Below are positions 12,101-19,190 of a DNA stretch of 34,144 bases, one piece after another. Source of the stretch: a virus. The notes below the pieces were generated by a model. It was not told the DNA's origin, searched no databases, and was given only the letters and a program-made list of their open reading frames with translations. Every line of letters starts with the position of its first letter. Within the stretch, counting starts at the first letter, position 1. The DNA is taken from IMG/VR virus record IMGVR_UViG_3300038439_000018, positions 1 through 34,144 of that record. The stretch is one strand, 5' to 3'. The translations under genes were made by a program, and so were the position numbers.

Positions 12101-12277
12101 ATGTACGACACCAGCAACAGGACCCCGGAAGAAGAGCAGCGCCTATGGGAGCGGCGGTTAAAGCTTCTGCCTGAGATGGATGAGCTAGATTATCGGGAGG
12201 GGGAGTATCGACCAGAAACTACCCTGAACGACCAGGATATAGCCACCGTGGTATTTGGAGGTGGCAGGAGAAAGTAA
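12101..12277 (+). CDS. Small acidic protein sharing the scaffold motif (58 aa)
   Basis: It begins MYDTSNRTPEEEQRLWERRL and contains LLPEMDELDYREG at residues 22-34, matching the M-D-D-L-D motif of the scaffold N- and C-termini. Its TAA overlaps the capsid ATG (TAATG). The first half is a charged helix; the end is FGGGRRK. The shared motif and location suggest a part in capsid assembly, such as docking to the same partner as the scaffold. No family recognised. Confidence 0.6.
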   Translation: MYDTSNRTPEEEQRLWERRLKLLPEMDELDYREGEYRPETTLNDQDIATVVFGGGRRK

Positions 12278-13464
12278 TGGCTATCTTAGGTATGCGCGGC
12301 ACCGGGTCCTGGGTGACTGGTACGGAGCGTCCGCTGAATTGGCGGGAAAAGCTCTTGTATTTGTTCCCAAACAGTCCGGCTATTTTCACAATGCTGGTCA
12401 GTAAGCTAGGTCAGGAAGTAACAACTGACCCCACCTTCAACTGGTTTGAAAAAGGTTTGCCTGTTTATCGGCAGACCATGTTGGCAAATCAACCCAACGT
12501 AGCGGATGTTGCCCTGGTCTTGGATAACTCCGTAGACACTATCCCGGCCCAAATCTTCCGGGCGGGTTACGTGGTTATGAATGATCGGACAATGGAAGTC
12601 ATGTGGGTTTCGGCTAATCCCGTCGCCCCTTGGACCACCATCACAGTTATCCGGGGTAAGGGTTCTGCCGCAGCAGCGATGTTGGCCGGTGACGGTATTA
12701 CCATCATCGGCGATGCCCATGCGGAAGGTGCGACGGTTCCGAAGGCGATTCAGTTCGCCCCATCCAACATCTTCAATTATACCGGTATCACCCGAACTCC
12801 CGGCAGCATCACACGCACAGCCAAGAAAACCCGGCTGCGGACCGGCGATGCGGCTAAGGAGATCAAACGCCAGTGCCTGGAAATGCACGGTATCCAGATG
12901 GAGTGGACGTCATTGTTTTCCAGCCGGGTGGAGGATCTGACCACCTTCGACGAACCCACCCGTACCCCTGGTGGTTTGAGCTACTTCATTAGCTCCAACG
13001 TCCAGGACTTTTCCGGGTCCCTGGACATTGACGCCTGGGACGATCTCCTGGAACAGTGTTCTCGCCAAGGGTCGGAAGAGCGGCTGTTGATGGCTGGTGG
13101 TGAGGCGCTGAATAACCTGAACAAGATGTGCCGGGATAAGTACACGATCAACGCCACCCCTAAGGACCAGACCTATGGGATGAACCTGCAAACTTGGGAA
13201 ACCTCTTATCTGCGCTTGCAGCTCAAGCGGCATCCCCTGTTGTCTCTGCATCCCATCTTCAAGAACTGGGCCTTTATGGTCGACATGAAGAACATCAAGT
13301 ACCGGTACATCGACGACACCATGTGGCGGGAATCCAACATCCAGGCCAGTTCTGAAAACCTGTTGGATGCCCAAAACAGTGAATTCCTGACGGAATGGGG
13401 TCTGGAAATTTGGTTCGAGAGCACCCATGCCATCATGAAGGGCATCAGTGGGTTCACCCCGTAA
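12277..13464 (+). CDS. Major capsid protein, SU10-like (DUF5309) HK97-fold
   Basis: This 395-residue protein resembles the SU10/DUF5309 capsid family (PF17236): an early TVIRGKGSAAAAML stretch, then NIFNYTGITRTPGSITRTAK and LEMHGIQMEWTSLFSSRVED (helix of the P-domain), LLMAGGEALNNLNKM, and a C-terminal EFLTEWGLEIWFESTHAIMK followed by GISGF. AGGAG precedes the ATG by 6 bases. It is the shell subunit, assembled on the scaffold with the portal at one vertex. Codon use is GC-rich and regular, as expected for the most expressed gene. Confidence 0.85.
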   Translation: MAILGMRGTGSWVTGTERPLNWREKLLYLFPNSPAIFTMLVSKLGQEVTTDPTFNWFEKGLPVYRQTMLANQPNVADVALVLDNSVDTIPAQIFRAGYVVMNDRTMEVMWVSANPVAPWTTITVIRGKGSAAAAMLAGDGITIIGDAHAEGATVPKAIQFAPSNIFNYTGITRTPGSITRTAKKTRLRTGDAAKEIKRQCLEMHGIQMEWTSLFSSRVEDLTTFDEPTRTPGGLSYFISSNVQDFSGSLDIDAWDDLLEQCSRQGSEERLLMAGGEALNNLNKMCRDKYTINATPKDQTYGMNLQTWETSYLRLQLKRHPLLSLHPIFKNWAFMVDMKNIKYRYIDDTMWRESNIQASSENLLDAQNSEFLTEWGLEIWFESTHAIMKGISGFTP

Positions 13465-13482
13465 TCAACACTATGGCCGCGG

Positions 13483-13502
13483 GGGATGGGATATCCTGTC
13501 CC
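13483..13502. repeat. Short inverted repeat after the capsid gene
   Basis: GGGATGGGATATCCTGTCCC is palindromic except for a TG/TG internal mismatch, centred on GGATATCC. It lies in the 62-base gap between the capsid stop and the next ribosome site. There is no U-tract, so it may stabilise the capsid mRNA 3' end rather than terminate. Confidence 0.35.
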
Positions 13503-13526
13503 TTGCTGTATTAGGAGGGCAATAAT

Positions 13527-14252
13527 ATGCCTATATCCCCATCACCATCGTTAAGCCCATCAGTATCTCCGTCAATATCGGCCAGTCCTTCGGTATCGCC
13601 TTCGGCAAGCCCGTCAATATCGCCGTCACCGTCGGTTAGCCCTTCGGCCAGTCCTTCGGTTAGCCCTTCGGCCAGTCCTTCGGTAAGCCCGTCTGGAAGT
13701 CCTTCGGCCTCACCTTCGGTTTCCCCATCACCGTCACCTTCGGTTTCCCCATCGGCTTCCCCATCACCCAGTCCTTCGGCCAGTCCATCGGTGAGTCCTT
13801 CACCCAGTCCATCGGTGAGTCCGTCGAAGAGTCCATCACCATCACCATCGTTAAGCCCGTCAGTGTCTCCTTCTGTATCTCCATCGGCGTCTCCATCGGC
13901 GTCTCCATCCGTTAGCCCATCGGTATCGCCCTCAGTCTCGCCTTCGGTGTCCCCCTCTTATGAACCGGTATTTGTGGTTAAACACCTGTTTCAGGAAAAG
14001 GGTAACATCATCAAGATGGTGAAGATGACCCTGAGGAAGTATATCGCTGGTGGCATCCCCATCTCCGCGGGGGAATGTGGTCTACGCCATATCCGCTGCC
14101 TTATACCCCCAGGGACGGCTGCGAGCTACCCCATTTGGTGGGATCAGGCCAACAGCAAGCTGCGAATCTACAGCGCGATAGGGGTGGAGTTGGGTAATGA
14201 AGATGTCGACGTGTCGGGAGTGATAATATACACCCTGGCAGTAGGGTACTAA
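13527..14252 (+). CDS. Decoration-like protein with a Ser/Pro repeat stalk
   Basis: In this 241-residue protein, residues 4-144 are almost only (S-P-S-x) repeats, where x is V, A, I, P, L, G or K. This is a polyproline-II-type extended stalk comparable in composition to mucin-like, O-glycosylated sequences. Residues 146-241 are a folded domain: FVVKHLFQEKGNIIKMVKMT, YPIWWDQANSKLRIYSAIG, and a final GVIIYTLAVGY. That domain resembles small beta-rich proteins encoded beside capsid genes in many phages, probably head decoration. AGGAGG lies 8 bases before the ATG. A hairpin follows the stop, then the sugar-modification cassette. Capsid binding by the C-terminal domain with an outward stalk is inference. 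Confidence 0.7.
   Translation: MPISPSPSLSPSVSPSISASPSVSPSASPSISPSPSVSPSASPSVSPSASPSVSPSGSPSASPSVSPSPSPSVSPSASPSPSPSASPSVSPSPSPSVSPSKSPSPSPSLSPSVSPSVSPSASPSASPSVSPSVSPSVSPSVSPSYEPVFVVKHLFQEKGNIIKMVKMTLRKYIAGGIPISAGECGLRHIRCLIPPGTAASYPIWWDQANSKLRIYSAIGVELGNEDVDVSGVIIYTLAVGY
13536..13958 (+). repeat. Tandem repeat region encoding (S-P-S-x)n
   Basis: About 35 imperfect 12-base units encode the Ser/Pro stalk. Serine is written with nearly all six codons (AGC, AGT, TCG, TCA, TCT, TCC), so the DNA is less repetitive than the protein. Blocks such as gccagtccttcggt recur. The protein pattern is kept while DNA identity is broken up, suggesting selection for the repeat and against slippage. It is not a CRISPR: there are no constant repeats with unique spacers. 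Confidence 0.85.
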
Positions 14253-14267
14253 CCCGTAACCAAACCT

Positions 14268-14288
14268 CGGCCCCCAGGAGGGGGGCCG
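14268..14288 (+). terminator. GC-rich hairpin ending the capsid unit
   Basis: CGGCCCCC (14268-14275) pairs perfectly with GGGGGCCG (14281-14288) around the loop AGGAG. A short pyrimidine run (ctaccctttaa) follows, not a real U-tract. It probably dampens or stabilises, giving low read-through into the following sugar genes, rather than stopping transcription fully. Confidence 0.5.
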
Positions 14289-14313
14289 GGGCTACCCTTT
14301 AACGAGGTGGCCC

Positions 14314-15096
14314 GTGAAGCTATCAGTAATTATACCTAGTTGGAAAGATCCCCTGCTGATAAACACTATTGACTCCTTGCTTAATAGTTCGGGGTTGGGG
14401 GACCAATTGGAGGTTATTGCTGTGCTGGATGGCTACTGGCCAGTATTTGAACTAAGGGGTGATCCCAGGGTTAGGTATGTTCATCTAGGTAAGAACCGGG
14501 GTATGAGGGACGCTATCAACGCCGGTGTGTTAGTGTCAAGGGGTGAGTTCATTATGAGGACGGATGAGCATTGTCTATTCGCTCAGGGTTTTGATCGCGT
14601 AATGACGGATAGTTGCCAGCCAAACTGGATTATGACCGCCCGTAGATACTTCCTCAACCCCATCAAATGGGAAGTAATGGACAACCCCCATATAGATTAT
14701 GAAAAGTTAGTTATCCAAGGCGACAATACTAAATTTGCTGGACAAAGTTGGGGGAGACGAGATCGGGAAAGAAAAGATGTGATGTGTGATGAGACAATGG
14801 CTATGCAGGGGTCGTGCTGGGTTATGCCCCGTGAGTGGTGGGATAAGGTGATAGGGGAGTTACAGACGGAAGGATACGGCCCCCTATATCAGGATTCCCA
14901 CGAGATGGTGTTCAAGACCTGGCAGGCGGGTGGCCAACTAATGTTGAATAAGAATACCTGGTTTGCCCATAAGCACCGATCGTTTTCCAGGACCCACAAT
15001 TATGGGACTGCTGAGGCCATGCCGGGCTGGACCTATTCCCTGAACCTGTGGCGGGACTATTACCTTAGTGAGGTTAAGTCTAAGTGGAAAATTTAG
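14314..15096 (+). CDS. Family-2 glycosyltransferase (GT-A)
   Basis: A GTG start follows GAGGTG; the protein is 260 residues. It begins KLSVIIPSWKDPLLINTIDS, the usual S-V-I-I-P-S entry of GT2, then VIAVLDGYWP (34-43), an L-G-K-N-R-G-M-R-D-A-I-N-A-G segment (58-71) that reads the nucleotide-sugar, and MRTDEHCLFAQGFDRVM with TDEH (83-86) in the DxD position. A Q-G-S-C-W block near residue 168 and H-E-M-V-F-K-T-W near 210 match the later catalytic and acceptor region, and both are shared with the GT2 at 18206. It transfers a sugar from a nucleotide donor; the acceptor is unknown. First gene of the cargo cassette. Confidence 0.85.
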   Translation: MKLSVIIPSWKDPLLINTIDSLLNSSGLGDQLEVIAVLDGYWPVFELRGDPRVRYVHLGKNRGMRDAINAGVLVSRGEFIMRTDEHCLFAQGFDRVMTDSCQPNWIMTARRYFLNPIKWEVMDNPHIDYEKLVIQGDNTKFAGQSWGRRDRERKDVMCDETMAMQGSCWVMPREWWDKVIGELQTEGYGPLYQDSHEMVFKTWQAGGQLMLNKNTWFAHKHRSFSRTHNYGTAEAMPGWTYSLNLWRDYYLSEVKSKWKI

Positions 15097-15725
15097 TTCT
15101 GGGTTCAGAGGGGTTTGTGGGTAGGTATCTGTGTAACTACCTGGAGGGTAAGGGAGAGACAGTAGTTCATTTTGATATAAAGCGGGGTGAGGAGGAGGAT
15201 GCCAGGTTTGCGGTGCTCCCCTTGGAGCGGGTGGATAAGGTTTTCTTTCTTGCCTGGGATGTGGGTGGGTCTAAGTACCTTTACCGAGGGGATAATCAAC
15301 TCCATCAGCTAAAATGGAATGTGGACCTGTTACATAACGTCATGCCCCAACTGGAGAAAAGTAAAGTACCCTTTGTTTTTGCCTCAAGTCAGTTGGCGGA
15401 GGAAAATACAGTATATGGGATAACCAAAAAACTGGGGGAGTTTTGGACAGTGCAGATAGGGGGGTGCTACGTCAGGTTGTGTAATACTTACGGGGCGTAT
15501 GAATCAGTATCCAACAGGAGCCATGTTGTTGCGGATTTCGTCAACCAAGCCAAGGTGGGTGAGATAAAGATGCTGACTGGTGGTCAGGAGAAGCGGCATT
15601 TTATTCACCTGGAAGATATTTGCGAAACACTTTACCGGACTAGTAATAATTGGGTATCTATAAAAGATTTGGCCGGGCTGGTACAGAGGATCACGCTGGA
15701 AGAAGGCATAAGGAAAATGATTTGA
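15084..15725 (+). CDS. NAD-dependent epimerase/dehydratase (extended SDR), short
   Basis: This 213-residue protein starts (V/M)ENLVLGSEGFVGRYLCNYL, the Rossmann G-x-x-G-x-x-G (GSEGFVG, 7-13), with D31 at the end of strand 2. A Ser region FASSQLAEEN (99-107), Y111-G-I-T-K115 as the catalytic YxxxK, and a VRLCNTYGAYE block follow. KRHFIHLEDICETL near 170-183 is the usual late motif. It is about 90 residues shorter than common sugar epimerases, so the substrate-binding C-terminal part is reduced. It overlaps its neighbours by 13 and 4 bases. It likely makes a modified nucleotide-sugar for the adjacent transferases. Confidence 0.8.
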   Translation: MENLVLGSEGFVGRYLCNYLEGKGETVVHFDIKRGEEEDARFAVLPLERVDKVFFLAWDVGGSKYLYRGDNQLHQLKWNVDLLHNVMPQLEKSKVPFVFASSQLAEENTVYGITKKLGEFWTVQIGGCYVRLCNTYGAYESVSNRSHVVADFVNQAKVGEIKMLTGGQEKRHFIHLEDICETLYRTSNNWVSIKDLAGLVQRITLEEGIRKMI

Positions 15726-16465
15726 AAGATTTAACCATACTATTCATAACAGGCAATAAAGTCCCAGAGTCCTGGGCGGAGTATCACCGGGAGGTATTGT
15801 TAGAAGCTGTTGGCGATACGCCTATCATCACTCTTTCTAAAAAGCCGACACCCATCGGGCTGAATGTGGTTCAAGAGGAAGGAGAATTTTCTTATATTAG
15901 TAATCCCGATTTCCCAGACCCCCATTTGGTTGACAACACTGGTGTCTATTCAGGATTCTATGCCCAATTATTTAAAGGGGCAAAATTAGCTATTACCCCC
16001 TATATCGCCATAGTTGAGGACGACACACTTTACCACAGTAGTCATTTTGAATTTAGGCCGCCGATGGATGCCTTTGCGTATAACTTAGCCCGGTGGTCGC
16101 TATACACCTGGGGACCACCTGTCTATTCTTATATCGGTAGTAGGATGGGGTGCGCCGGTATTTACCCCAGGGAATTAGCGGTAGAGACACTAGAAGAAAG
16201 ATTTACGAAATTCAGGGGTAGGATACCATTTGAATATTTCGGGGAATTGGGGTGCTATGAAAAGTATATGGGCCTCAAGAGACATACAACCGTTACTTAT
16301 TATTCCGAAATGCCTATTATTCAGTTTAATCACGATTATTTTTCCACCATCCCCAATACTCCGGAACTTGTAGCCCGTAGGCATAGGAAGAGAATGGGGT
16401 TTCTTAGGGCCTTATCAGTCCCATTTTGGGGGGCGTCCTCTGAATTGGTGAAGGAGTTCAAATGA
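15722..16465 (+). CDS. Putative GT-A glycosyltransferase, paralogue A
   Basis: A TTG start overlaps the previous TGA; AAGGA lies about 8 bases before it, and the residues after it align with paralogue B's MKNITILFLT, so the longer frame from 15650 is rejected. In this 247-residue protein, VEDDTLYH with EDD (99-101) is the metal-binding DxD-type motif of GT-A enzymes. Other shared blocks are WAEYHREVLLEAVGDTPIIT, FTWGPP-like YTWGPPVY, PRELAVETLEERF and an F-N-H-D-Y motif near the end. The family is related to GT2-like proteins of phages but not one I can name. It probably works with the epimerase and GT2 genes. Confidence 0.65.
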   Translation: MKDLTILFITGNKVPESWAEYHREVLLEAVGDTPIITLSKKPTPIGLNVVQEEGEFSYISNPDFPDPHLVDNTGVYSGFYAQLFKGAKLAITPYIAIVEDDTLYHSSHFEFRPPMDAFAYNLARWSLYTWGPPVYSYIGSRMGCAGIYPRELAVETLEERFTKFRGRIPFEYFGELGCYEKYMGLKRHTTVTYYSEMPIIQFNHDYFSTIPNTPELVARRHRKRMGFLRALSVPFWGASSELVKEFK

Positions 16466-17136
16466 AAAATATAACAATCCTTTTCTTAACCGTCAATGAG
16501 GTTCCGGAAAGGTGGGCAGAATACCAGAAGCAAACCCTGTTAGAGGCAGTGGGGGATGCACCAATAATCACCCTGTCGATGAAACCACTAGACTGGGGAC
16601 ACAATATATTGCAGGATAGGCCCCGGAGCCTATCCAATATCTACTGGCAGATGCTTCGGGGGGCAAAGTTGGCCGATACTCCATTTATTGGAGTGGCTGA
16701 GGATGATACTCTTTATCATAAGGAACATTTCTCAGTTAGACCGGCCCCGGATGAGTTTATATACAATATGACTCACTGGGCATTATTTACTTGGGGTCCA
16801 CCAACCTATCACTGGAGGAATCGTAAGGGAAATTACTCAATGATATCTCCGCGGGAACTATTGATTGATGCTCTGGAAGAAAGGTTTGCTAAATACCCTG
16901 ATGGTACTCCAGAGGATATAACAGGGGAGCTGGGTAGGGGTAGGGTTGATAGAAACCTGGGGCTAACCCGAAGGAAGTTGAAGGAGTTTTGGACCACAAT
17001 TTCCATAGTAAACTTTCAGCACGATCACTCCTCGGAGGAATACCAATATAGACATGTTAAGAGAATGGGGAAATTAAGAGCCTTTGAAATACCGTATTGG
17101 GGTAAGGCAAAGGAATTGGTAAAACACTTCAAATGA
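16462..17136 (+). CDS. Putative GT-A glycosyltransferase, paralogue B
   Basis: This 224-residue protein is a tandem duplicate of the preceding gene: MKNITILFLTVNEVPERWAE, LLEAVGDAPIITLSMKP, VAEDDTLYHKEHF with EDD (80-82), LFTWGPPTYH, PRELLIDALEERFAKY, KRMGKLRAFEIPYWG. It lacks a ~20-residue insert present in A after residue 50. AAGGAG lies 5 bases upstream, with ATGA overlap. The pair has diverged strongly while keeping the metal motif, implying different donors or acceptors. Confidence 0.65.
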   Translation: MKNITILFLTVNEVPERWAEYQKQTLLEAVGDAPIITLSMKPLDWGHNILQDRPRSLSNIYWQMLRGAKLADTPFIGVAEDDTLYHKEHFSVRPAPDEFIYNMTHWALFTWGPPTYHWRNRKGNYSMISPRELLIDALEERFAKYPDGTPEDITGELGRGRVDRNLGLTRRKLKEFWTTISIVNFQHDHSSEEYQYRHVKRMGKLRAFEIPYWGKAKELVKHFK

Positions 17137-17195
17137 AAACTATAATATACTACAGCAGCAACCGGGAAGACTTGGGTAAGGTGACATGCGAATAA
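17133..17195 (+). pseudogene. N-terminal remnant of a third GT-A paralogue
   Basis: The ATG overlaps the TGA of paralogue B, just as B overlaps A, and encodes only MKTIIYYSSNREDLGKVTCE before TAA. The opening M-K-x-I-I-Y-Y-S-S-N-R-E-D matches in style the first strand of the two paralogues (MKNITILFLTVNE) and of phage transferases I recall with I-I-Y-Y-x-x-N-R. The rest is replaced by the methyltransferase, whose start lies inside it. It could instead be an unrelated leader peptide. Confidence 0.4.
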
Positions 17196-17791
17196 TTGAT
17201 GGGTTAAAATTTAAAGGACAGCCATTTGAGATGCCGGGTTGCGTTAGGGCGGATTTACCTGAGTTTTTTAAAGAAATAGGGTACAAGGTCGGGGCTGAAA
17301 TCGGAGTATGTAAGGGGGCATTCACCGAGAAGTTCTGTAAAGTAGGGTTAAAGATGTTTGCAGTTGATGGGTGGTTAGCCTATGACGATTATAATGAGCC
17401 GGAGAGGAACCGGCAGAGAAGGCAAGATTTCTTGCATGAACACACGAAGAGGGTATTAAGCTCGTATCCGGACTGTGTTATTATCAGAAAACTATCCATG
17501 GAGGCAGTAAAGGATTTTGCAGATAGCAGCTTGGATTTTGTTTACATAGACGCTCACCATGGTTTTAAATACGTTACTGAGGATATTTATGAATGGTCAA
17601 AAAAGGTGAGAAGTGGGGGGGTGATCTCAGGCCATGACTTTATTGAGACCAATACAATAAAGGTCAAAATTGTTTTGCTTGCCTACACAAGAGCATACAG
17701 AATAAATAATTGGTATGTACTTGGGCGCAGTGAGGCACCTAAAGGGGAGAAGAGGGAAAGCTCCCGCAGTTGGTTTTGGATTAAACCCTAA
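17186..17791 (+). CDS. SAM-dependent class I methyltransferase (Methyltransf_24 type)
   Basis: In this 201-residue protein, motif I GAEIGVCKG (36-44) binds SAM, VDGW (60-63) is the acidic end of strand 2, SLDFVYIDAHHGF (115-127) is the D-x-x-F-x-Y-I-D-A-x-H hallmark of the family-24 methyltransferases, and RSGGVISGHDF (142-152) follows. Members act mainly on sugars and other small or glycan-bound substrates, which fits the flanking transferases. AAGGTG lies just before the ATG. Its TAA overlaps the nitroreductase ATG. Confidence 0.8.
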   Translation: MRIIDGLKFKGQPFEMPGCVRADLPEFFKEIGYKVGAEIGVCKGAFTEKFCKVGLKMFAVDGWLAYDDYNEPERNRQRRQDFLHEHTKRVLSSYPDCVIIRKLSMEAVKDFADSSLDFVYIDAHHGFKYVTEDIYEWSKKVRSGGVISGHDFIETNTIKVKIVLLAYTRAYRINNWYVLGRSEAPKGEKRESSRSWFWIKP

Positions 17792-18213
17792 TGAATATAA
17801 AGGAAACCATTAAAAAAAGAAGGTCAGTCAGGGCATTTCAGATGTGGAAGGAAGTTCCTGGTCTAACCGAGGCTATTACCCTTGCCAGAAGAGCGCCAAC
17901 AGCCGGAGGTATTCGGGGGTATCGGGCCTATATTACTAAAGAACCCATAGGTCCCTACGGTGCCCCGGTTTATATTGTCATTTGTGCTGATCAGTCAGCC
18001 TATGAGAAGCGGTATGGGGATAGGGGGATGAATCTATATGCAATTCAGGACGCCACGATCTATGCTGCTTATCTCCAACTAATTCTTACAGATATGGGGT
18101 TGGCGACTTGCTGGATCGGGGCTTTTAATGAAGAGAGGATTAAGGGGGCAATTGGTATAGCAGAACTGAAACCAGTAGTTATTCTTGCAGTGGGGTTTGC
18201 ACAAGATGAGTAA
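17791..18213 (+). CDS. Short nitroreductase-family flavoprotein
   Basis: In this 140-residue protein, KKRRSVRAF (8-16) is the conserved N-terminal FMN-phosphate contact, ARRAPTAGG (32-40) is the A-P-S/T-A-x-x/N motif, NLYAIQDATIYAAYLQL is the central helix and DMGLATCWIGAFNEE (101-115) is the usual G-L-x-x-x-W-I-G block. Typical members have about 170-200 residues, so it is compact. These enzymes use FMN and NAD(P)H to reduce nitro groups or related substrates, and some act in sugar or cofactor tailoring. The start is coupled to the methyltransferase (TAATG) with no good ribosome site. Its role inside a sugar cassette is not obvious. Confidence 0.8.
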   Translation: MNIKETIKKRRSVRAFQMWKEVPGLTEAITLARRAPTAGGIRGYRAYITKEPIGPYGAPVYIVICADQSAYEKRYGDRGMNLYAIQDATIYAAYLQLILTDMGLATCWIGAFNEERIKGAIGIAELKPVVILAVGFAQDE

Positions 18214-19183
18214 ATGTGATCTCAGCATAATTCTCCCCAGCCGAAAGGAAATGTTCCTTGCTAGAACCATACAGGATATCTTGGAGAACATAGAGGCTGA
18301 CACCGAGATAATTGCTGTACTTGATGGGGCCTGGTCTGCCCCCCCTGTCCTCCAGCATGATAGGGTTAATATAGTCTATGTACCAGAGGCAGTGGGGCAG
18401 AGGGCAGCTACTAACCTAGCCTGTAAGTTAGCCCAGGGCAAATATGTGATGAAGCTGGATGCCCACTGCTCCTTTGACCAAGGTTTTGACCGCAAGATGT
18501 TGGATGGGTTTGCGGAGGTTGGGGACGAAGTAACTATGACCCCCATTATGAGGAACCTTTGGGCCTTCGACTGGAAGTGTTATAGTTGTGGATGGAAGAG
18601 ATACCAAGGGCCGACGCCGGAGAGGTGCGAAGACTGTGGAAGTAAAAAAATTAGAAGGAAGATGGTGTGGGTAGGTAAGAAGAATCCACAAAGTTGGTCC
18701 TATTGCTTCGACGCTGAACCCCATTTCCAATATTTCGAGGACTACAAGCATCGGCCTGAAGTCATAGAAGCCAAAAACAAGACCGGATTCACGGAAACTA
18801 TGTCCCTCCAGGGAAGTTGCTGGATGGCTACCCGTAAAAAATATTGGGAATTGGATTTAGGTGGCGAAAATTTAGGTTCATGGGGAAATCAAGGTCTTCA
18901 AGTTGCCTGTGCCACATGGTTGTCAGGAGGTAGCGTTTTAGTTAATCACAAGACTTGGTATGCCCACATGTTTAGAACCCAAGGTGGCGATTTCGGTTTC
19001 CCCTATGAACAGCGTGGCAGGGAAGTCCAAAAAACTAAAAAAACAGTTAAGGAACTATTTTGGAATAAAAAACATCCCAAACAAATCTACCCGGTTAGTT
19101 GGTTGGTTGAGAAATTTTCTCCAGTTAAAGGGTGGTCGGTTGAAGACATCGAAAATCTTAAAGAACATGAGAATATGATATAA
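18206..19183 (+). CDS. Family-2 glycosyltransferase with an inserted zinc ribbon
   Basis: The protein is 325 residues; the start at the ATG inside the previous gene's end gives MSKCDLSIILPSRKEMFLAR, the normal GT2 beginning. An in-frame TTG at 18185 would add seven residues. EIIAVLDGAWS (35-43), VYVPEAVGQRAATNLA (58-73) and KLDAHCSFDQGFDRKM (83-98, DAH in the DxD position) are catalytic. Residues 125-144 carry C125-x2-C128 and C141-x2-C144, a zinc ribbon inserted into the domain. LQGSCWMATRKKYWEL and HKTWYAHMF are shared with the GT2 at 14314. The 3' end becomes AT-rich and a TATAAT box overlaps its stop. Confidence 0.85.
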   Translation: MSKCDLSIILPSRKEMFLARTIQDILENIEADTEIIAVLDGAWSAPPVLQHDRVNIVYVPEAVGQRAATNLACKLAQGKYVMKLDAHCSFDQGFDRKMLDGFAEVGDEVTMTPIMRNLWAFDWKCYSCGWKRYQGPTPERCEDCGSKKIRRKMVWVGKKNPQSWSYCFDAEPHFQYFEDYKHRPEVIEAKNKTGFTETMSLQGSCWMATRKKYWELDLGGENLGSWGNQGLQVACATWLSGGSVLVNHKTWYAHMFRTQGGDFGFPYEQRGREVQKTKKTVKELFWNKKHPKQIYPVSWLVEKFSPVKGWSVEDIENLKEHENMI

Positions 19184-19184
19184 T
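19179..19184 (+). promoter_or_regulatory. Perfect -10 box placed for a leaderless transcript
   Basis: TATAAT overlaps the stop codon of the glycosyltransferase and ends 6 bases before the HNH ATG, so the expected start site (about 7 bases downstream) falls at or near the A of the ATG. The -35 region (TCTTAA at 17 bases) is poor. No Shine-Dalgarno precedes the endonuclease, which agrees with a leaderless message. Confidence 0.35.
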
Positions 19185-19190
19185 ACATAT

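Noticed and set aside
12406-12888. 160-residue minus-strand frame inside the capsid gene
   Set aside because: Antisense to a clearly recognised, highly expressed gene; no ribosome site or family likeness.
13536-13958. Possible CRISPR array in the repeat region
   Set aside because: The units are 12-base degenerate coding repeats without unique spacers, in frame with a protein.
17186-18213. Methyltransferase and nitroreductase as a restriction or DNA-modification system
   Set aside because: The methyltransferase has sugar/small-molecule family motifs, not the DPPY/NPPY or PC motifs of DNA methylases, and no restriction endonuclease is adjacent; the HNH protein is of homing type.
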